Shown: positions 17,190 to 28,190, numbered from the stretch's first letter. The stretch is DNA of 64,000 nucleotides from an uncultured Marinobacter sp. (GCF_913055835.1 NZ_CAJXKQ010000020.1:1-64000), one strand, 5' to 3'. A program made the numbers and translations. The notes: generated from the sequence alone by a model not told the origin.

Positions 17190-18611
17190 TCAGCGCTTGA
17201 GACTCTTCTGGCGCTGTTTCTTCGGACGACGGCCCTTCTTCTCGTCGTTGTCCTTCTTCACCTTCTGACGCGGAGTCAGGCGATCCACTTTGCCGGCAAA
17301 CGGGTTTTCACCCGATTTGAACTCGAAGCGGATTGGTGAACCGGTGACTTTCAGGACCTTCCGGAAGGTATTTTCAAGATACCGCTTGTACGCCCCAGGC
17401 AATGAATCCACCTGGTTACCGTGAACCACGATGACCGGCGGATTGGACCCGCCCTGGTGGGCGTAACGCAGTTTGATTCGACGCCCGTGCACCATGGGGG
17501 GCTGATGCTGGGCAATGGCATCCTGGAGAATCGCAGTCAGGCGATTGGTCGGCCACTTTGCCATGGCAGATTCGTAACAGGCCTGCACCGACTCATACAT
17601 CACGCCCACGCCAGATCCGTGGAGCGCCGAGATGTAGTGCTTGTCGGCGTAATCCAGGAAGTCCAGACGACGCTGCACCTGCTCTTTCACCCGAACACGG
17701 TCTTCCGGGTCCATGCCATCCCACTTGTTGACGGCGATCACCAGAGAGCGGCCGGCATCAAGGACAAACCCGATCAGGTGTAGATCCTGGTCCACGAGGC
17801 CTTCCCGGGCATCAATGACCAGAATGACCACATGGGCGTCATCAATGGCCTGCAGCGTTTTGATGATGGAGAACTTCTCCACCACTTCACTGACATTTTT
17901 CCGGCGGCGGACACCGGCGGTGTCAATCAACGTGTACTGACTGCCCTGGCGCTCATACGGGATATAAACGCTATCCCGGGTCGTACCCGGCATATCGTAA
18001 ACCACCACGCGCTCTTCACCGAGCATCCGGTTGACCAGGGTGGACTTGCCTACGTTCGGTCGGCCAACCACGCCAATGCGGATGCCGGGGTAACGGTCCG
18101 CCCGGTCCTCTTCCTCCCGCTCCTCCTCGGAGGGCAGCAGGATTTCCAGCATTGAGCGGATACCCCGGTTGTGGGAGGCTGCAATCAGGAAGGTGGATTC
18201 AAAACCCAGGCTGTAGAAATCCGATGCCGCGATGTCCGGATCCTGGCCATCGGTCTTGTTCACAACCAGATGGGCCTGCTTGCCGGACCGGCGAAGACTG
18301 TCTGCAATAAGCTCATCGCCAGCGGTCAGGCCGGCACGACCGTCCACCAGGAACAAAACGATGTCTGCCTCTTCCACCGCCTGCATGGACTGGCGGGCCA
18401 TTTCAAGATCAAGGCCCTGCTCGTCGCCGGTAAGACCACCGGTGTCGATGACGATGAAGCGCTGCCCCTCGTAGCTGCCCTCACCGTATTTGCGGTCACG
18501 GGTTAGCCCCGGAAAGTCCGCAACCAGGGCATCCCTGGAACGGGTCATCTGATTAAACAGTGTCGATTTGCCGACGTTAGGGCGTCCGACAAGGGCAATT
18601 ACTGGGGTCAT
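17190..18611 (-). CDS. der: Ribosome biogenesis GTPase Der (EngA)
   Basis: Essential GTPase of 473 residues with two G domains in tandem, needed for maturation of the 50S subunit. The two P-loops are [12 protein letters not shown] and [12 protein letters not shown]; each domain has a DTGG or DTAG G3 motif and an NKTD or NKWD G4 motif. A KH-like C-terminal domain follows, with a basic tail rich in K and R that would touch rRNA. Last gene of the trmJ-to-der housekeeping run, 9 bases after bamB. Confidence 0.97.
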   Translation of the reverse strand: MTPVIALVGRPNVGKSTLFNQMTRSRDALVADFPGLTRDRKYGEGSYEGQRFIVIDTGGLTGDEQGLDLEMARQSMQAVEEADIVLFLVDGRAGLTAGDELIADSLRRSGKQAHLVVNKTDGQDPDIAASDFYSLGFESTFLIAASHNRGIRSMLEILLPSEEEREEEDRADRYPGIRIGVVGRPNVGKSTLVNRMLGEERVVVYDMPGTTRDSVYIPYERQGSQYTLIDTAGVRRRKNVSEVVEKFSIIKTLQAIDDAHVVILVIDAREGLVDQDLHLIGFVLDAGRSLVIAVNKWDGMDPEDRVRVKEQVQRRLDFLDYADKHYISALHGSGVGVMYESVQACYESAMAKWPTNRLTAILQDAIAQHQPPMVHGRRIKLRYAHQGGSNPPVIVVHGNQVDSLPGAYKRYLENTFRKVLKVTGSPIRFEFKSGENPFAGKVDRLTPRQKVKKDNDEKKGRRPKKQRQKSLKR

Positions 18612-18620
18612 AATCGGGGA

Positions 18621-19793
18621 TCAATCCTGCGGCTTAACCTGGAATACGGCCATCTTTCCGCTGTTGCCAAAAACCAGCAGGTTACCATTGGCGAGTCGCT
18701 GTGCCGGTACGCGGATACCCTCATCGTCGAACTCCAACTGGCCCACCAGTTTGCCATCCTCACGGTCGAGGACATGAAGGTAGCCTTCGAAATCGCCGAC
18801 CACCAGATAGTCTTCATAGACCATTGGCTGGGTCAGCTGGCGCCAGGCAAGACGATCCTGGGTCCAGATTTCCCGGCGGTCCGAGCCTCTCAGGGCAACT
18901 ATGTCGCCATTGGCCGAGGCCAGATAGATCTCGCCGCCACCAATCATCGGGGAATAGAGGCTGGACGCCTTCCGGCTCCAGATCTCCTGGCCGGTACGAA
19001 TATCCACGAGGGCAAGTTTGCCCTGATAGCCAACCACCATGACGGCGGTCTCAATGACCAGCGGTTGCCCGGTCACGTCAACCAGCCTTTCCAGCTCGGT
19101 GCGGCCCTGGGGTTGGCCCACTTCGTATTGCCACATTGGTTGACCAGAGGCTGCTGCCAGGGCGATCAGTTTGCCGCTGGCAAAGGACGCTATGACCACG
19201 TCACCACCGACCAGTGGTGCAGCGGCGGCCCGCATTGAAAGGACCGGAACGGTACCGTCGTATTGCCATAGCTTTTCGCCATCGGCAGCGTTGAAGCCAA
19301 GAACCTTGCCATCAGTCGTCTGGGTAACAACGAGCGAGCCATTGGACTGGGGCGCCGACAGCACTTCTGTTGGCAGTGCCTGGCGCCAGACCTCCGAGCC
19401 ATCCTCACGGGAAAGGGCCACCAGGTCGGCGTTCTCGGTGGTCAGGTAAAGATACTGCCCATCACCGCCGAGACCAGAGAAAATACGTCCTTCAAATTCT
19501 GATTCCCAGACAACCTTGCCGGAATCCGATGCTACTGCGTAGATCTCGCCGTCCGCCGAAGCAGCGTAAATAAGGTCACCGGTATTCAATGGCGCCAGGT
19601 AGAGGAAGTCACCATCATGGCCGTCGCCCACGGACATGCTCCAGACCCTCTTGAATTCAGCCGTCGCCTCAATCTCGGGTACCGGAACAGGTTGTTCGAA
19701 AGTGTCCGTGGCGCTACAGCCGGCAAGTGTGACCAGGAGCGCCAGCCCCATCAGCAGTCCGCGTATTGAGAAGCTGTCGCGGAGAACCGGCAT
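18621..19793 (-). CDS. bamB: Outer membrane protein assembly lipoprotein BamB
   Basis: Lipoprotein of 390 residues with a signal peptide ending in the lipobox LAGC (Cys about 26). The rest is an eight-bladed PQQ-like beta-propeller with repeated G-x-L-x-A-L/F-x-x-x-x-G-x-x-x-W units. BamB is the scaffold subunit of the BAM complex that inserts outer-membrane beta barrels. The ATG overlaps the yfgM stop in a TGATG junction, so translation is coupled. The yfgM-bamB-der order is conserved in gammaproteobacteria. Confidence 0.95.
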   Translation of the reverse strand: MPVLRDSFSIRGLLMGLALLVTLAGCSATDTFEQPVPVPEIEATAEFKRVWSMSVGDGHDGDFLYLAPLNTGDLIYAASADGEIYAVASDSGKVVWESEFEGRIFSGLGGDGQYLYLTTENADLVALSREDGSEVWRQALPTEVLSAPQSNGSLVVTQTTDGKVLGFNAADGEKLWQYDGTVPVLSMRAAAAPLVGGDVVIASFASGKLIALAAASGQPMWQYEVGQPQGRTELERLVDVTGQPLVIETAVMVVGYQGKLALVDIRTGQEIWSRKASSLYSPMIGGGEIYLASANGDIVALRGSDRREIWTQDRLAWRQLTQPMVYEDYLVVGDFEGYLHVLDREDGKLVGQLEFDDEGIRVPAQRLANGNLLVFGNSGKMAVFQVKPQD

Positions 19794-20449
19794 CAGGCAT
19801 CCTCCCCGACACCGAGGTCTGCCAGTTTCAGCTCAAGAATACCGCTACGACCCTGCTGGCTCTGTTCGCGGGCAGCAAGATAGGCCTCACGTGCGCCTTC
19901 CCTGTCACCCTGGGCCAAAAGGATGTCGCCACGCAGCTCGGAATACATGGCATCAAACGCATCTGCATTGCCGGCGCCGTCGATGGTAGCCAGAGCCTCT
20001 TCATATTGGCCTGCAGAAAACTGGGCACGAGCCAGACGATTGCGCACCACAAGCGCCAGTGCCTCGTGCTCGCCGGTCTTGTCCAGCGCCCATTTGAGGG
20101 AGTCAACGGCAGCTTCGGCGTTGCCTTCCTGCATCAATTGCTGACGGGCAAGGATAAGGTTTCCGTAAACTGCATAGGCACTGTCTGTGTAATCTTCCCT
20201 CAGGGTCTGGGCCACGAAAGCGACGGTCTCGCCGCTGGTTTCATCGGCCTGGTCACTGAAGGCATTCAGCAGGTTGGCGAACTGGTTTGCTGCCTCGGTG
20301 CGCTGCTGGGCCTGATGGTTCTGCCAGGCCTGCCAGCCAAACACGATGGCCAGAGCCGCACCAATGCCGATCAGCAGAGAACTGCCGTTCTTTTTCCACC
20401 AGTCCTTGATCGCCTGGATCTGTTCTTCTTCGGTGCGCAACTCTGCCAT
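19793..20449 (-). CDS. yfgM: Periplasm-facing TPR protein YfgM
   Basis: Product of 218 residues: a short cytoplasmic N-terminus (ELRTEEEQIQAIKDWWKKNG), one transmembrane helix (about 23-42), then TPR-like helices in the periplasm. In E. coli YfgM partners PpiD at the SecYEG translocon and in outer-membrane protein chaperoning. Gene order hisS-yfgM-bamB is the standard context, and translation is coupled to bamB. Confidence 0.92.
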   Translation of the reverse strand: MAELRTEEEQIQAIKDWWKKNGSSLLIGIGAALAIVFGWQAWQNHQAQQRTEAANQFANLLNAFSDQADETSGETVAFVAQTLREDYTDSAYAVYGNLILARQQLMQEGNAEAAVDSLKWALDKTGEHEALALVVRNRLARAQFSAGQYEEALATIDGAGNADAFDAMYSELRGDILLAQGDREGAREAYLAAREQSQQGRSGILELKLADLGVGEDA

Positions 20450-20501
20450 GAGGACTCCTGTTGTCGAATTTTTGCTTTTGTATCAGTAAATTTGGTCAAA
20501 T

Positions 20502-21782
20502 TCAGTTGGCCAGCGCCGCTGCCAGAGTGGCGGCCAGCTCGTCCTGGGCAATCTCGGTCTGCGGCTCATCAGCGCGCAAGGGTTTCAGACCCGCGGTTCC
20601 ATTGGCGACTTCGTTCTCACCCAGAATCACCGCATACCTGGCACCGCTTCGGTCAGCCTTCTTCATCTGACTTTTGAAGCTGCCGCCACCACAGTGAGAA
20701 ACAACGACCCGCTCAGGCAAGGCCGCGCGCAGTCTTTCAGCCAGTACCAGGGCCGGGGCCAACGCCATGTCACCCATCGCCGTCACATAGACATCGGCAT
20801 TGCTGTTCACGTGTTCAGGAACCAGCTCAAGTGTCTCAAGCAGCAGGATGAGGCGCTCAAGACCCATCGCAAAACCCACCGCAAATGTCGGTTTGCCACC
20901 CAGCTGTTCCACCAGGCCATCGTATCGGCCACCGGCGCACACAGTGCCCTGGGCACCGAGACTGTCAGTTATCCATTCAAAGACCGTCTTCCCGTAATAA
21001 TCCAGGCCCCTGACCAGCGCAGGATTCACGGAATACGACACGCCCGCAGCATCCAGCAGCGCCTTCAGGCGCTCAAAGTGCTCCCGGGATTCGTCATCGA
21101 GATAGTCATCAAGGCTGGGCGCGTTTTCCAGTATCTTGCGGGTGGAAGGATCCTTGCTGTCCAGGATCCTCAAGGGGTTAGACTCCAGACGACGCTGACT
21201 GTCGTCATCGAGGTCTGACTTGAACTGGCTCAGGTAATCCACCAGGGCTGACCGGTAAACCCGGCGGGACTCGGAGGTTCCGATGGAGTTGATTTCCAAC
21301 CGGGTGTGCTCGCCAAGCCCCAGCTCTTTCCAGAGTCGTGCGGTCAGTATCAGCAATTCGGCATCAATATCAGGGCCAGCCATACCGAAACATTCCACGC
21401 CAATCTGGTGGAACTGACGATAGCGCCCCTTCTGCGGGCGTTCATGCCGGAACATGGGGCCCGTGTACCAGAGCCGACGGGTCTGATTGAACAGCAGACC
21501 GTGTTCCTCGGCTGCCCGAACACAGCCAGCCGTGCCCTCCGGGCGCAGGGTCAGGCTGTCACCATTGCGATCTTCAAAGGTGTACATTTCCTTTTCGACG
21601 ATGTCGGTAACTTCACCAATCGATCGCTTGAACAGGTCGGTCTGTTCCACAATCGGCATGCGGATTTCCTGGTAGCCATACTGGGCCAGTACCCGGCGCA
21701 CCGTGGACTCTACAAACTGCCAAACCGGCGTCTGCTCCGGCAGGATATCGTTCATCCCGCGAATTGCCTGAATCTTTGCCAA
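20502..21782 (-). CDS. hisS: Histidyl-tRNA synthetase
   Basis: Class II aminoacyl-tRNA synthetase of 426 residues. It begins with the family [16 protein letters not shown], and shows motif 2 ([16 protein letters not shown]), the histidine-specific LVRGLDYY and the C-terminal anticodon-binding domain. It charges tRNA-His. Sits between ispG and yfgM in the conserved run. Confidence 0.97.
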   Translation of the reverse strand: MAKIQAIRGMNDILPEQTPVWQFVESTVRRVLAQYGYQEIRMPIVEQTDLFKRSIGEVTDIVEKEMYTFEDRNGDSLTLRPEGTAGCVRAAEEHGLLFNQTRRLWYTGPMFRHERPQKGRYRQFHQIGVECFGMAGPDIDAELLILTARLWKELGLGEHTRLEINSIGTSESRRVYRSALVDYLSQFKSDLDDDSQRRLESNPLRILDSKDPSTRKILENAPSLDDYLDDESREHFERLKALLDAAGVSYSVNPALVRGLDYYGKTVFEWITDSLGAQGTVCAGGRYDGLVEQLGGKPTFAVGFAMGLERLILLLETLELVPEHVNSNADVYVTAMGDMALAPALVLAERLRAALPERVVVSHCGGGSFKSQMKKADRSGARYAVILGENEVANGTAGLKPLRADEPQTEIAQDELAATLAAALAN

Positions 21783-21831
21783 TGTTAACCCTTAACTCTG
21801 TCTGGATGGTTGTGCCCGGAAATCGAAACGA

Positions 21832-22950
21832 TCAGTTGTCTGAACGGGCTATGATCGATTCTTCCTGTTCCTTGCGACGTGCCACTTCCTCGCGAATCAG
21901 GCGCTCCAGATCGTCAGTCAGTGTGGCGTTGTCCAGCTTCTGGTTTGGCTTGCCCGCCATGTAGAAAAGGTTCTTCGGGCTGCCACCGGTAAGTCCGAGA
22001 TCAGCAACTTTGGCCTCACCCGGGCCATTGACGATGCATCCTATAATCGCCACGTCGAGGGAATCATTCACATCCTCCAGCCGTGCCTCCAGATCGTTCA
22101 TGGTCTGGATCACGTCGAAGTTCTGACGGGAACAGCTCGGACAGGCAATGAAGTTAATGCCCCGACTGCGCAGGCGAAGGCTCTTGAGAATATCAAAGCC
22201 TACCTTGATTTCCTGCACCGGATCCGCAGCGAGTGATACACGGATGGTGTCACCGATGCCATCCATCAGTAGCATGCCAAGACCAATGGAAGACTTGACC
22301 GTACCCGAGCGCAGGCCACCGGCTTCGGTAATGCCCAGATGCAGCGGCTGCTCAATCTGCTGGGCGATCTTGCGGTAGGCGTCCACAGTCATGAACACCT
22401 CTGACGCCTTCAGGCTGACCTTGAAATCCTGGAAGTCATGGCGATCGAGGATATCAATGTGGCGCATGGCGGATTCCACCAGCGCGTCTGCCGTGGGCTC
22501 ACCGTACTTGCGCTGAAGTGATTTCTCCAGGGAGCCGGCGTTAACACCAATACGAATCGGTATGTTGCCGTCCCGGGCTGCACTGATAACCGCACTGACG
22601 CGATCATCGCGGCCGATATTACCCGGGTTGATCCGAAGGCAGTCGACACCCAGCTCTGCCACCCGAAGGGCGATCTTGTAATCAAAGTGGATGTCGGCGA
22701 CAAGCGGCAGGGATACCTGCTTCCGAATCTGTCCGAACGCCTCTGCGGCGTCCATGGAAGGCACAGAAACCCGCACGATGTCCGCACCCGCTTCCTGCAA
22801 TGCCGTGATCTGGCCAACCGTGGCCTCCACATCGCAGGTGTTGGTGTTGGTCATGCTCTGCACCGCAATCGGCGCATCGCCACCCACAGGAACATTGCCC
22901 ACCATGATCTGGCGGGATTTGCGTCTGGTAATCGGGGAATCCTGTTTCAT
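21832..22950 (-). CDS. ispG: 4-hydroxy-3-methylbut-2-en-1-yl diphosphate synthase (IspG/GcpE)
   Basis: Product of 372 residues, normal length, with an N-terminal TIM barrel ([27 protein letters not shown]) and a C-terminal domain carrying the three 4Fe-4S cysteines in CPSCSRQ and GCIVNGPGE. It converts MEcPP to HMBPP in the MEP isoprenoid pathway. It needs an Fe-S cluster, relevant because the isc assembly genes normally found a little upstream are missing here. Confidence 0.97.
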   Translation of the reverse strand: MKQDSPITRRKSRQIMVGNVPVGGDAPIAVQSMTNTNTCDVEATVGQITALQEAGADIVRVSVPSMDAAEAFGQIRKQVSLPLVADIHFDYKIALRVAELGVDCLRINPGNIGRDDRVSAVISAARDGNIPIRIGVNAGSLEKSLQRKYGEPTADALVESAMRHIDILDRHDFQDFKVSLKASEVFMTVDAYRKIAQQIEQPLHLGITEAGGLRSGTVKSSIGLGMLLMDGIGDTIRVSLAADPVQEIKVGFDILKSLRLRSRGINFIACPSCSRQNFDVIQTMNDLEARLEDVNDSLDVAIIGCIVNGPGEAKVADLGLTGGSPKNLFYMAGKPNQKLDNATLTDDLERLIREEVARRKEQEESIIARSDN

Positions 22951-22985
22951 GTCTTACTGACCGATATAGAAAATTTGATCAAATT

Positions 22986-24011
22986 TCAGATTGTCAGGGT
23001 AAATTCTGACCGGTTGTTGACAACCCGATAGCCGCCGATATCCACAGGCTCACCCTGGAAACGGATGGATTCAACCGCATCTACCGCGCCAATGACAACC
23101 CGCAGCGGAGCTCGTCCGGAAACATCGATCTGGTCTCCATCACGCTGAAGTGAATTCACCAACCGGTTACCGGCAGCATCACTGACCTGAACCCAACAAT
23201 CGTCGCTGAAGCGAATCTCCAGCCGCCCGGTGTCCGCCACTTCAGCCAGTCCGTTTGGATTTTCAAGCACCGGCTCGGGCGTCTGGACAACCGCCGGAAT
23301 CTGGTCGGCTGCCGGCTCGGTGGGCTCCGGGCGGGTTTCTTCAACCGCTGCCGTGTCTGTCGGAGCCTGAGCTTCGCCAACATCCGGTTCAACCGGTTCT
23401 GTCGGCTGCTCCTGCTGCTCTGTAGCCTCGGACTCAGATTCCACTACCGCAGGCTCAGGCTCTGCAACGGTTGCTACGGTCTCAACCTCCGAACGCTCGG
23501 GCTCCGCCAACGCCGCCAATTCCTCAGTGGCGCCCTGGTCTTCAGACACCGCCTCGGGCTCTGTTACCGCCTCCGAGGGTGCGGAATCCTGTTCAGGAGC
23601 CAGGAAGGTAAGCGCCAGATAACCGGCAATGCCCAGAACGACAAGAAAGAACAGAGCTTTCGCGAGCTGCCGCTTCCTACGCCTGCGACGCTCGATATCC
23701 ACCAGAGGATTCGCTGCCTGCTCCTGTTCGCGCTGTTGCCGGATGGGCTCAAGCTCCTGATCCAGATCGGCAATTACCGCATCCGCATCCAGCTCAACCT
23801 GTTTTGCATAAGCCCTGACATACCCTTTCAGAAAGAGTTCACTATCAATCTGGCTGTAATCTCCAGACTCAATCGCCTGAATCACCGAGGGGCGCAAATG
23901 TTGCGCTGCGGCGACATCTCCAGTACTCAAACCGGCTTTTTCACGTGCTTTCTGAAGCTGCTGCCCTACGGGCTCTTTCATCGCTGGCTGTGGATTTTCT
24001 TCAGTTGCCAT
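22986..24011 (-). CDS. rodZ: Cell-shape protein RodZ
   Basis: Product of 341 residues. The N-terminus is a cytoplasmic helix-turn-helix of the Cro/C1 type (LQKAREKAGLSTGDVAAAQHL, about 15-80). A basic stretch and one transmembrane helix (about 120-137) follow, then a long acidic Glu/Pro/Ala-rich periplasmic linker and a C-terminal DUF4115 beta domain (from about 255). RodZ links MreB to the elongation machinery. It overlaps the end of pilW by 11 bases, as in the common pilW-rodZ-ispG order. Confidence 0.94.
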   Translation of the reverse strand: MATEENPQPAMKEPVGQQLQKAREKAGLSTGDVAAAQHLRPSVIQAIESGDYSQIDSELFLKGYVRAYAKQVELDADAVIADLDQELEPIRQQREQEQAANPLVDIERRRRRKRQLAKALFFLVVLGIAGYLALTFLAPEQDSAPSEAVTEPEAVSEDQGATEELAALAEPERSEVETVATVAEPEPAVVESESEATEQQEQPTEPVEPDVGEAQAPTDTAAVEETRPEPTEPAADQIPAVVQTPEPVLENPNGLAEVADTGRLEIRFSDDCWVQVSDAAGNRLVNSLQRDGDQIDVSGRAPLRVVIGAVDAVESIRFQGEPVDIGGYRVVNNRSEFTLTI

Positions 24012-24807
24012 TAGAAATCAGCACCTTATATTGTTGGTATTCGACTGACTCCGGAAATTTGTTTCTGAGCTGAAGTGCAAGGCTCGCTTCCTGATCTTCA
24101 TCACTGTAATAGCGGGCAATGCGGATGCCGGTAAGAAGACTCTCCGGTGAGTGAACCAGGCGCTGATTCCTCTGCATCATTGAAATCAGGCGCGAATAAT
24201 AACGGGCTGCATCGTCGTAATTGCCAGATTCAACGGACACCCTGGAAAGCGCCAGCAAGGATCGGGCATCGCCCCGTGTCAGTTCCACCGCCCGGCGATA
24301 GGATGTTGCTGCAGCCTCCAGCTCGCCAAGCCGTTCCTGAGTCATGCCCAGGTTAAAGAACACCGAACCACGATCCTCATAACCTGTATCCCGGGAGGCC
24401 GCACGAAACTGGTCGCGGGCATCTTCCATCCGATTTTGCCCGAACAGGAAGGCCCCATAATAGACTCGCGCCCTCGTATAGCCCGGGTCCTCGGAAATGG
24501 CCTGCTTGAAATTACGCTCGGCCAGCTCGGGCTCACCCTCTGCGTTATAGACAAGGCCCATGGCAGCCCTGGCACCGGGGTCGTCTGAATCCAGCTTCAA
24601 CGCCCTGTCGAGGTGATGACGCGCACGTTCAAGGTTACCCTGCCCGATATAGGCAGTGGCCAGTTTTACATAGTTATCCAGCGCTTCCTGCTTATCTGCT
24701 TCCCGTGAAAACCGACTGTCGGTGGTGGTAACGCAACCTGTAACCAGCAGAGTCAGCAGCATAGCGGCTAACGTAAAAAAGCGTCGGTTTGCTGGTGCTG
24801 TTATCAC
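24001..24807 (-). CDS. pilW: Type IV pilus biogenesis lipoprotein PilW (PilF)
   Basis: Lipoprotein of 268 residues with the lipobox VTGC after a signal helix (about 9-24). The mature protein is a string of about six TPR repeats (LERARHHLDRALKLDSDDPG; PELAERNFKQAISEDPGY). It is the pilotin that takes PilQ secretin subunits to the outer membrane. PilW and PilF are names for the same protein in different species. Lies between rlmN and rodZ as expected. Confidence 0.92.
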   Translation of the reverse strand: MITAPANRRFFTLAAMLLTLLVTGCVTTTDSRFSREADKQEALDNYVKLATAYIGQGNLERARHHLDRALKLDSDDPGARAAMGLVYNAEGEPELAERNFKQAISEDPGYTRARVYYGAFLFGQNRMEDARDQFRAASRDTGYEDRGSVFFNLGMTQERLGELEAAATSYRRAVELTRGDARSLLALSRVSVESGNYDDAARYYSRLISMMQRNQRLVHSPESLLTGIRIARYYSDEDQEASLALQLRNKFPESVEYQQYKVLISNGN

Positions 24808-24848
24808 GGGTATCCCCTTCCTCGATTGGGCTGCAAGACGTTCCTGGT

Positions 24849-25961
24849 TCAGGGATTCACCTGCTGAACCTGAATATACCTCTGGCTCCGACGGGTTCTG
24901 TCTTCAACCCGACCTACCAGCTGACCACAAGCAGCATCAATGTCGTCACCCCGGGTAGTTCTGATGGTCGTTATGTAGCCGGCCTCGTTCAGAACCGCCT
25001 GGAACCGACGGGTCGCATTCATACTTGGCCTCCGGAAGTCACTCTCCGGAAACGGGTTGAAGGGAATCAGGTTGATCTTGCACGGCAGATCCCGCAGGAG
25101 CACTGCAAGCTCGCGGGCATGTTCCGGCTGATCGTTCATCCCCTCAATCACGGTGTACTCGATTGTTGCCTTGCGCTTATCCGGCAACCGGGCGAAGTAG
25201 CGCTTGGTCGCGGCCAGCAACTCGGCAATCGGGTACTTTTTATTCAACGGAACCAGTTTGTTACGAAGTTCATCATTCGGGGCATGCAGGGAAATGGCCA
25301 GTGAAACATCGGTAACTTCCGACAGGCGGTCCAGAGCAGGCACAACACCCGACGTGCTGAGGGTAACCCGACGCTTGGAGATGCCGTAGGCCAGATCCTC
25401 CATCATGAGGTTCATGGCATCCACGACATTATCGAAATTGAGCAGGGGCTCGCCCATGCCCATCATGACCACATTGGTAATAGGCCGATCCGGGCCCGGC
25501 TCAAAGGGCATGAATGCCTTGCGCGCAACCCACACCTGGCCGATGACTTCCGCCGCGGTAAGATTGCGGTTGAATCCGCGCTTGCCGGTAGAACAAAAGG
25601 TGCAGTCCAGGCTGCAACCGATCTGCGAGGAAACGCAGAGCGTTCCGCGCTCCCCGTCCGGAATCAGCACAGTCTCAACGCTGTTGCCGTTATCCATGCG
25701 CATCACCCATTTACGGGTGCCGTCTTTGGACGTTTCGTCGTAAACCACCTCAGGACCACGAATCTCGGCAACCTGCTTCAGCTTTTCCCGCAGCGCCTTG
25801 CTCATATTGGTCATTTGATCGAAGTCATCAGCGCCACGCTGATGGATCCACTGCAAAACCTGGGTGGCACGAAAACGCTTCTCCCCCAGGGATTCAAAGA
25901 AAGCTTCGAGCTTTGCTTTCGGCATCCCCAGCAGATTGGTTTTTTCAGCGGCCGCTGTCAT
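24849..25961 (-). CDS. rlmN: Dual-specificity rRNA/tRNA adenine C2-methyltransferase RlmN
   Basis: Radical-SAM enzyme of 370 residues that methylates C2 of A2503 in 23S rRNA and A37 in some tRNAs. The Fe-S motif CxxxCxxC is seen in [12 protein letters not shown], with [12 protein letters not shown] and a C-terminal catalytic cysteine (IDAACGQL). It needs an Fe-S cluster and a methylated cysteine. Position between ndk and pilW is conserved. Confidence 0.96.
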   Translation of the reverse strand: MTAAAEKTNLLGMPKAKLEAFFESLGEKRFRATQVLQWIHQRGADDFDQMTNMSKALREKLKQVAEIRGPEVVYDETSKDGTRKWVMRMDNGNSVETVLIPDGERGTLCVSSQIGCSLDCTFCSTGKRGFNRNLTAAEVIGQVWVARKAFMPFEPGPDRPITNVVMMGMGEPLLNFDNVVDAMNLMMEDLAYGISKRRVTLSTSGVVPALDRLSEVTDVSLAISLHAPNDELRNKLVPLNKKYPIAELLAATKRYFARLPDKRKATIEYTVIEGMNDQPEHARELAVLLRDLPCKINLIPFNPFPESDFRRPSMNATRRFQAVLNEAGYITTIRTTRGDDIDAACGQLVGRVEDRTRRSQRYIQVQQVNP

Positions 25962-26024
25962 TTCATAACCTCGATCAGATAACCAATTCGGAGGCGATCG
26001 AACGATCGCCCCCGATCAACGCCA

Positions 26025-26453
26025 TCAGCCCCGCGGGCAGATCTCGTTGTCATTGAAGAAATATGCGATTTCGCGCTCGGCAGAAGCCGCGGAATCAGAG
26101 CCGTGGACGGCGTTCGCGTCGATGGAAGATGCGAAATCGGCACGGATAGTGCCGGCATCGGCTTCCTTCGGGTTGGTCGCGCCCATCAGATCACGGTTCT
26201 TCAGGATGGCGCCCTCGCCTTCCAGAACCTGCACAACCACCGGACCGGAAGTCATGAAAGCAACCAGATCGTTGAAGAACGGACGCTCTTTGTGCTCAGC
26301 GTAGAAGCCTTCTGCCTGCTCCTGGGTAAGGTGCATCATTTTGGCAGCAACGATGTTCAGGCCAGCTTTCTCGAAGCGGCTGTAGATTTCACCGATCACG
26401 TTCTTTGCTACCGCGTCGGGCTTGATAATCGAGAGCGTGCGCTCAGTTGCCAT
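26025..26453 (-). CDS. ndk: Nucleoside diphosphate kinase
   Basis: Product of 142 residues, the usual length. It begins [18 protein letters not shown] and carries the phosphorylated histidine in NAVHGSDS. It balances NTP pools using ATP. The ATG at 26453 follows a GGAG site and gives the family N-terminus; a longer upstream frame is not supported. In most relatives iscX lies immediately before ndk, but here the gene follows iscS directly with a 68-base gap holding its own -10. Confidence 0.97.
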   Translation of the reverse strand: MATERTLSIIKPDAVAKNVIGEIYSRFEKAGLNIVAAKMMHLTQEQAEGFYAEHKERPFFNDLVAFMTSGPVVVQVLEGEGAILKNRDLMGATNPKEADAGTIRADFASSIDANAVHGSDSAASAEREIAYFFNDNEICPRG

Positions 26454-26495
26454 GGTCTTTCTCCAGTTTGTGGATGGTAAAAATTCTGGCCTGCG

Positions 26496-26501
26496 ATTAT
26501 A
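26496..26501 (-). promoter_or_regulatory. -10 element of a promoter for ndk
   Basis: A perfect TATAAT on the minus strand lies 43 bases before the ndk ATG in the iscS-ndk gap. The matching -35 region (TAGGAA at 17 bases) is poor, so the promoter may be weak or activated. Confidence 0.5.
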
Positions 26502-26521
26502 CGCAGTCCGGGGCAAACTTC

Positions 26522-27670
26522 CTACCGCACTGCGCGGAGGCGGCTAACAACATCAACTATTTGCGAACTGGCAAAGGCCACTTCCTCTTCAGTCGTGAAA
26601 CGGCCGAGGGAAAAACGAAGCGCACGATGGGCCTGCTCATCACTCAGCCCAATGCCACGGAGAACATAAGAAGGCTCTACTGTAGCCGAAGCGCAGGCCG
26701 AGCCGGAGGAGACAGCCAGATCCCTCAGGCCCAGCATCAGGGACTCAGCATCAACGCCTTCAAAGGACAGGTTCACGATGCCGGGAACGCAGCTGCTTTC
26801 GCTGCCATTGAGGGTTACACCCTCAAGAGATTGAAGCCCGGCCAGGAAGGCTTTCCTTAGCGCCTCCAGTTTAGCGATTTCTTCCTCGAGCCCGGCCTGG
26901 GCAATGGAGAATGCCTTTCCCATTCCCACAATCTGGTGGGTCGGCAGGGTTCCGGAACGCATCCCCCGCTCATGCCCGCCACCGTGAATCTGGGCTTCAA
27001 TTCGAACGTCCGGAGACCGCCTCACGAAGAGTGCCCCGACGCCTTTCGGCCCGTAAACCTTGTGCCCGGAAAGCGCCAGAAGGTCCACCGGCATGGATGT
27101 TACATCCACCGCCATCTTGCCGGCCGCCTGGGCAGCGTCAACATGGAACAGAATTCCCCGCTCACGCAATTCGGCACCAATGGCAGCGACATCCGTGACG
27201 GTACCCAGCTCATTATTCACCAGCATCAGGCTGACGAGCACCGTATTATCCTTGAGCGCACCCAAAACCTGATCACAAGTTATTTGGCCGTCGGCGGCGG
27301 GATCCAGCCAGGTCACTTCGGTCCCCTGACGCTCCAGCCACTTGCAGGTATCCACAACTGCCTTATGTTCAATCTTCGAGGTAACAATATGGGCATTCTG
27401 GCGACCGGCAACCGCACCCTTGATAGCCAGGTTATCCGACTCTGTCGCTCCCGAAGTCCAGACGATTTCACGAGGGTCGGCGTGAATCAGCCCGGCAACC
27501 TGCTTACGTGCAGCTTCAACAGCAGCTTCCGCCTGCCAGCCGTAGGCGTGGGTGCGGGACGCAGGATTACCGAATACACCATCCAGCGTTAGGTACTTCA
27601 TCATTTCATCGGCGACAGCTGGATCAACGGGCGTGGTGGCCGCGTAGTCCATATAAACGGGCTTTTTCAT
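26522..27670 (-). CDS. iscS: Cysteine desulfurase IscS with a shortened C-terminus
   Basis: PLP-dependent desulfurase that takes sulfur from cysteine as a persulfide. Starts [17 protein letters not shown]; the PLP lysine is in [11 protein letters not shown] and the catalytic cysteine (about 326) is in [10 protein letters not shown]. At 382 residues it is about 22 shorter than E. coli IscS (404). It stops at VSRLRAVR and lacks the tail (SPLWEMYK...SIEW...) that contacts the scaffold IscU. No iscU follows; ndk does. It probably still supplies sulfur for tRNA thiolation. The ATG at 27670 is preferred over a longer frame. Confidence 0.93.
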   Translation of the reverse strand: MKKPVYMDYAATTPVDPAVADEMMKYLTLDGVFGNPASRTHAYGWQAEAAVEAARKQVAGLIHADPREIVWTSGATESDNLAIKGAVAGRQNAHIVTSKIEHKAVVDTCKWLERQGTEVTWLDPAADGQITCDQVLGALKDNTVLVSLMLVNNELGTVTDVAAIGAELRERGILFHVDAAQAAGKMAVDVTSMPVDLLALSGHKVYGPKGVGALFVRRSPDVRIEAQIHGGGHERGMRSGTLPTHQIVGMGKAFSIAQAGLEEEIAKLEALRKAFLAGLQSLEGVTLNGSESSCVPGIVNLSFEGVDAESLMLGLRDLAVSSGSACASATVEPSYVLRGIGLSDEQAHRALRFSLGRFTTEEEVAFASSQIVDVVSRLRAVR

Positions 27671-27692
27671 GGATTCCGGAAACTTTTTGGTG

Positions 27693-28190
27693 TCAGGCCG
27701 GCGCCTGATCGGACAGGCGTTCGGTATTGATGGTTTCAGAGCCGTTGTCAGACTGGCGGCGATTCTGCCGGTCCGCAACCTGGCGAATTTCATGCTTCTT
27801 CATCAGATCTCCGAGGCTGATCTCGCTGAGAAACTGATGAATCTGATCACTGAGATCAGACCAGAGATGGTGGGTCAGGCATTTCTCGCCATTCTGGCAA
27901 TCACCTTTGTTGCCACACCGGGTAGTGTCCAGCGATTCGCTGACGGCATCGACAACTTCAGCGATGTAAAGCTCAGCCGCCGGACGACTGAGCCTGTAGC
28001 CTCCACCGGGGCCACGAATACTGATGACCAGCTTCTGGCGGCGGAGACGGGAGAAAAGCTGTTCCAGGTAGGACAGTGAGATTTCCTGACGGGCCGAAAT
28101 ATCGGCGAGACTCACCGGCCCCTGGTCTCCATGCAGAGCCAGATCGAGCATTGCCGTTACGGCATAGCGGCCTTTGGTGGTCAACTTCAT
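27693..28190 (-). CDS. iscR: Fe-S cluster regulator IscR
   Basis: Rrf2-family repressor of 165 residues. An N-terminal winged helix ([31 protein letters not shown]) is followed by the cluster ligands in [17 protein letters not shown]: three cysteines spaced C-x5-C-x5-C plus the nearby His. It senses 2Fe-2S status and regulates isc/suf genes. It lies 22 bases before iscS, and IscR-like half-sites overlap its promoter. The C-terminal tail after about 135 is low-complexity and variable. Confidence 0.96.
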   Translation of the reverse strand: MKLTTKGRYAVTAMLDLALHGDQGPVSLADISARQEISLSYLEQLFSRLRRQKLVISIRGPGGGYRLSRPAAELYIAEVVDAVSESLDTTRCGNKGDCQNGEKCLTHHLWSDLSDQIHQFLSEISLGDLMKKHEIRQVADRQNRRQSDNGSETINTERLSDQAPA

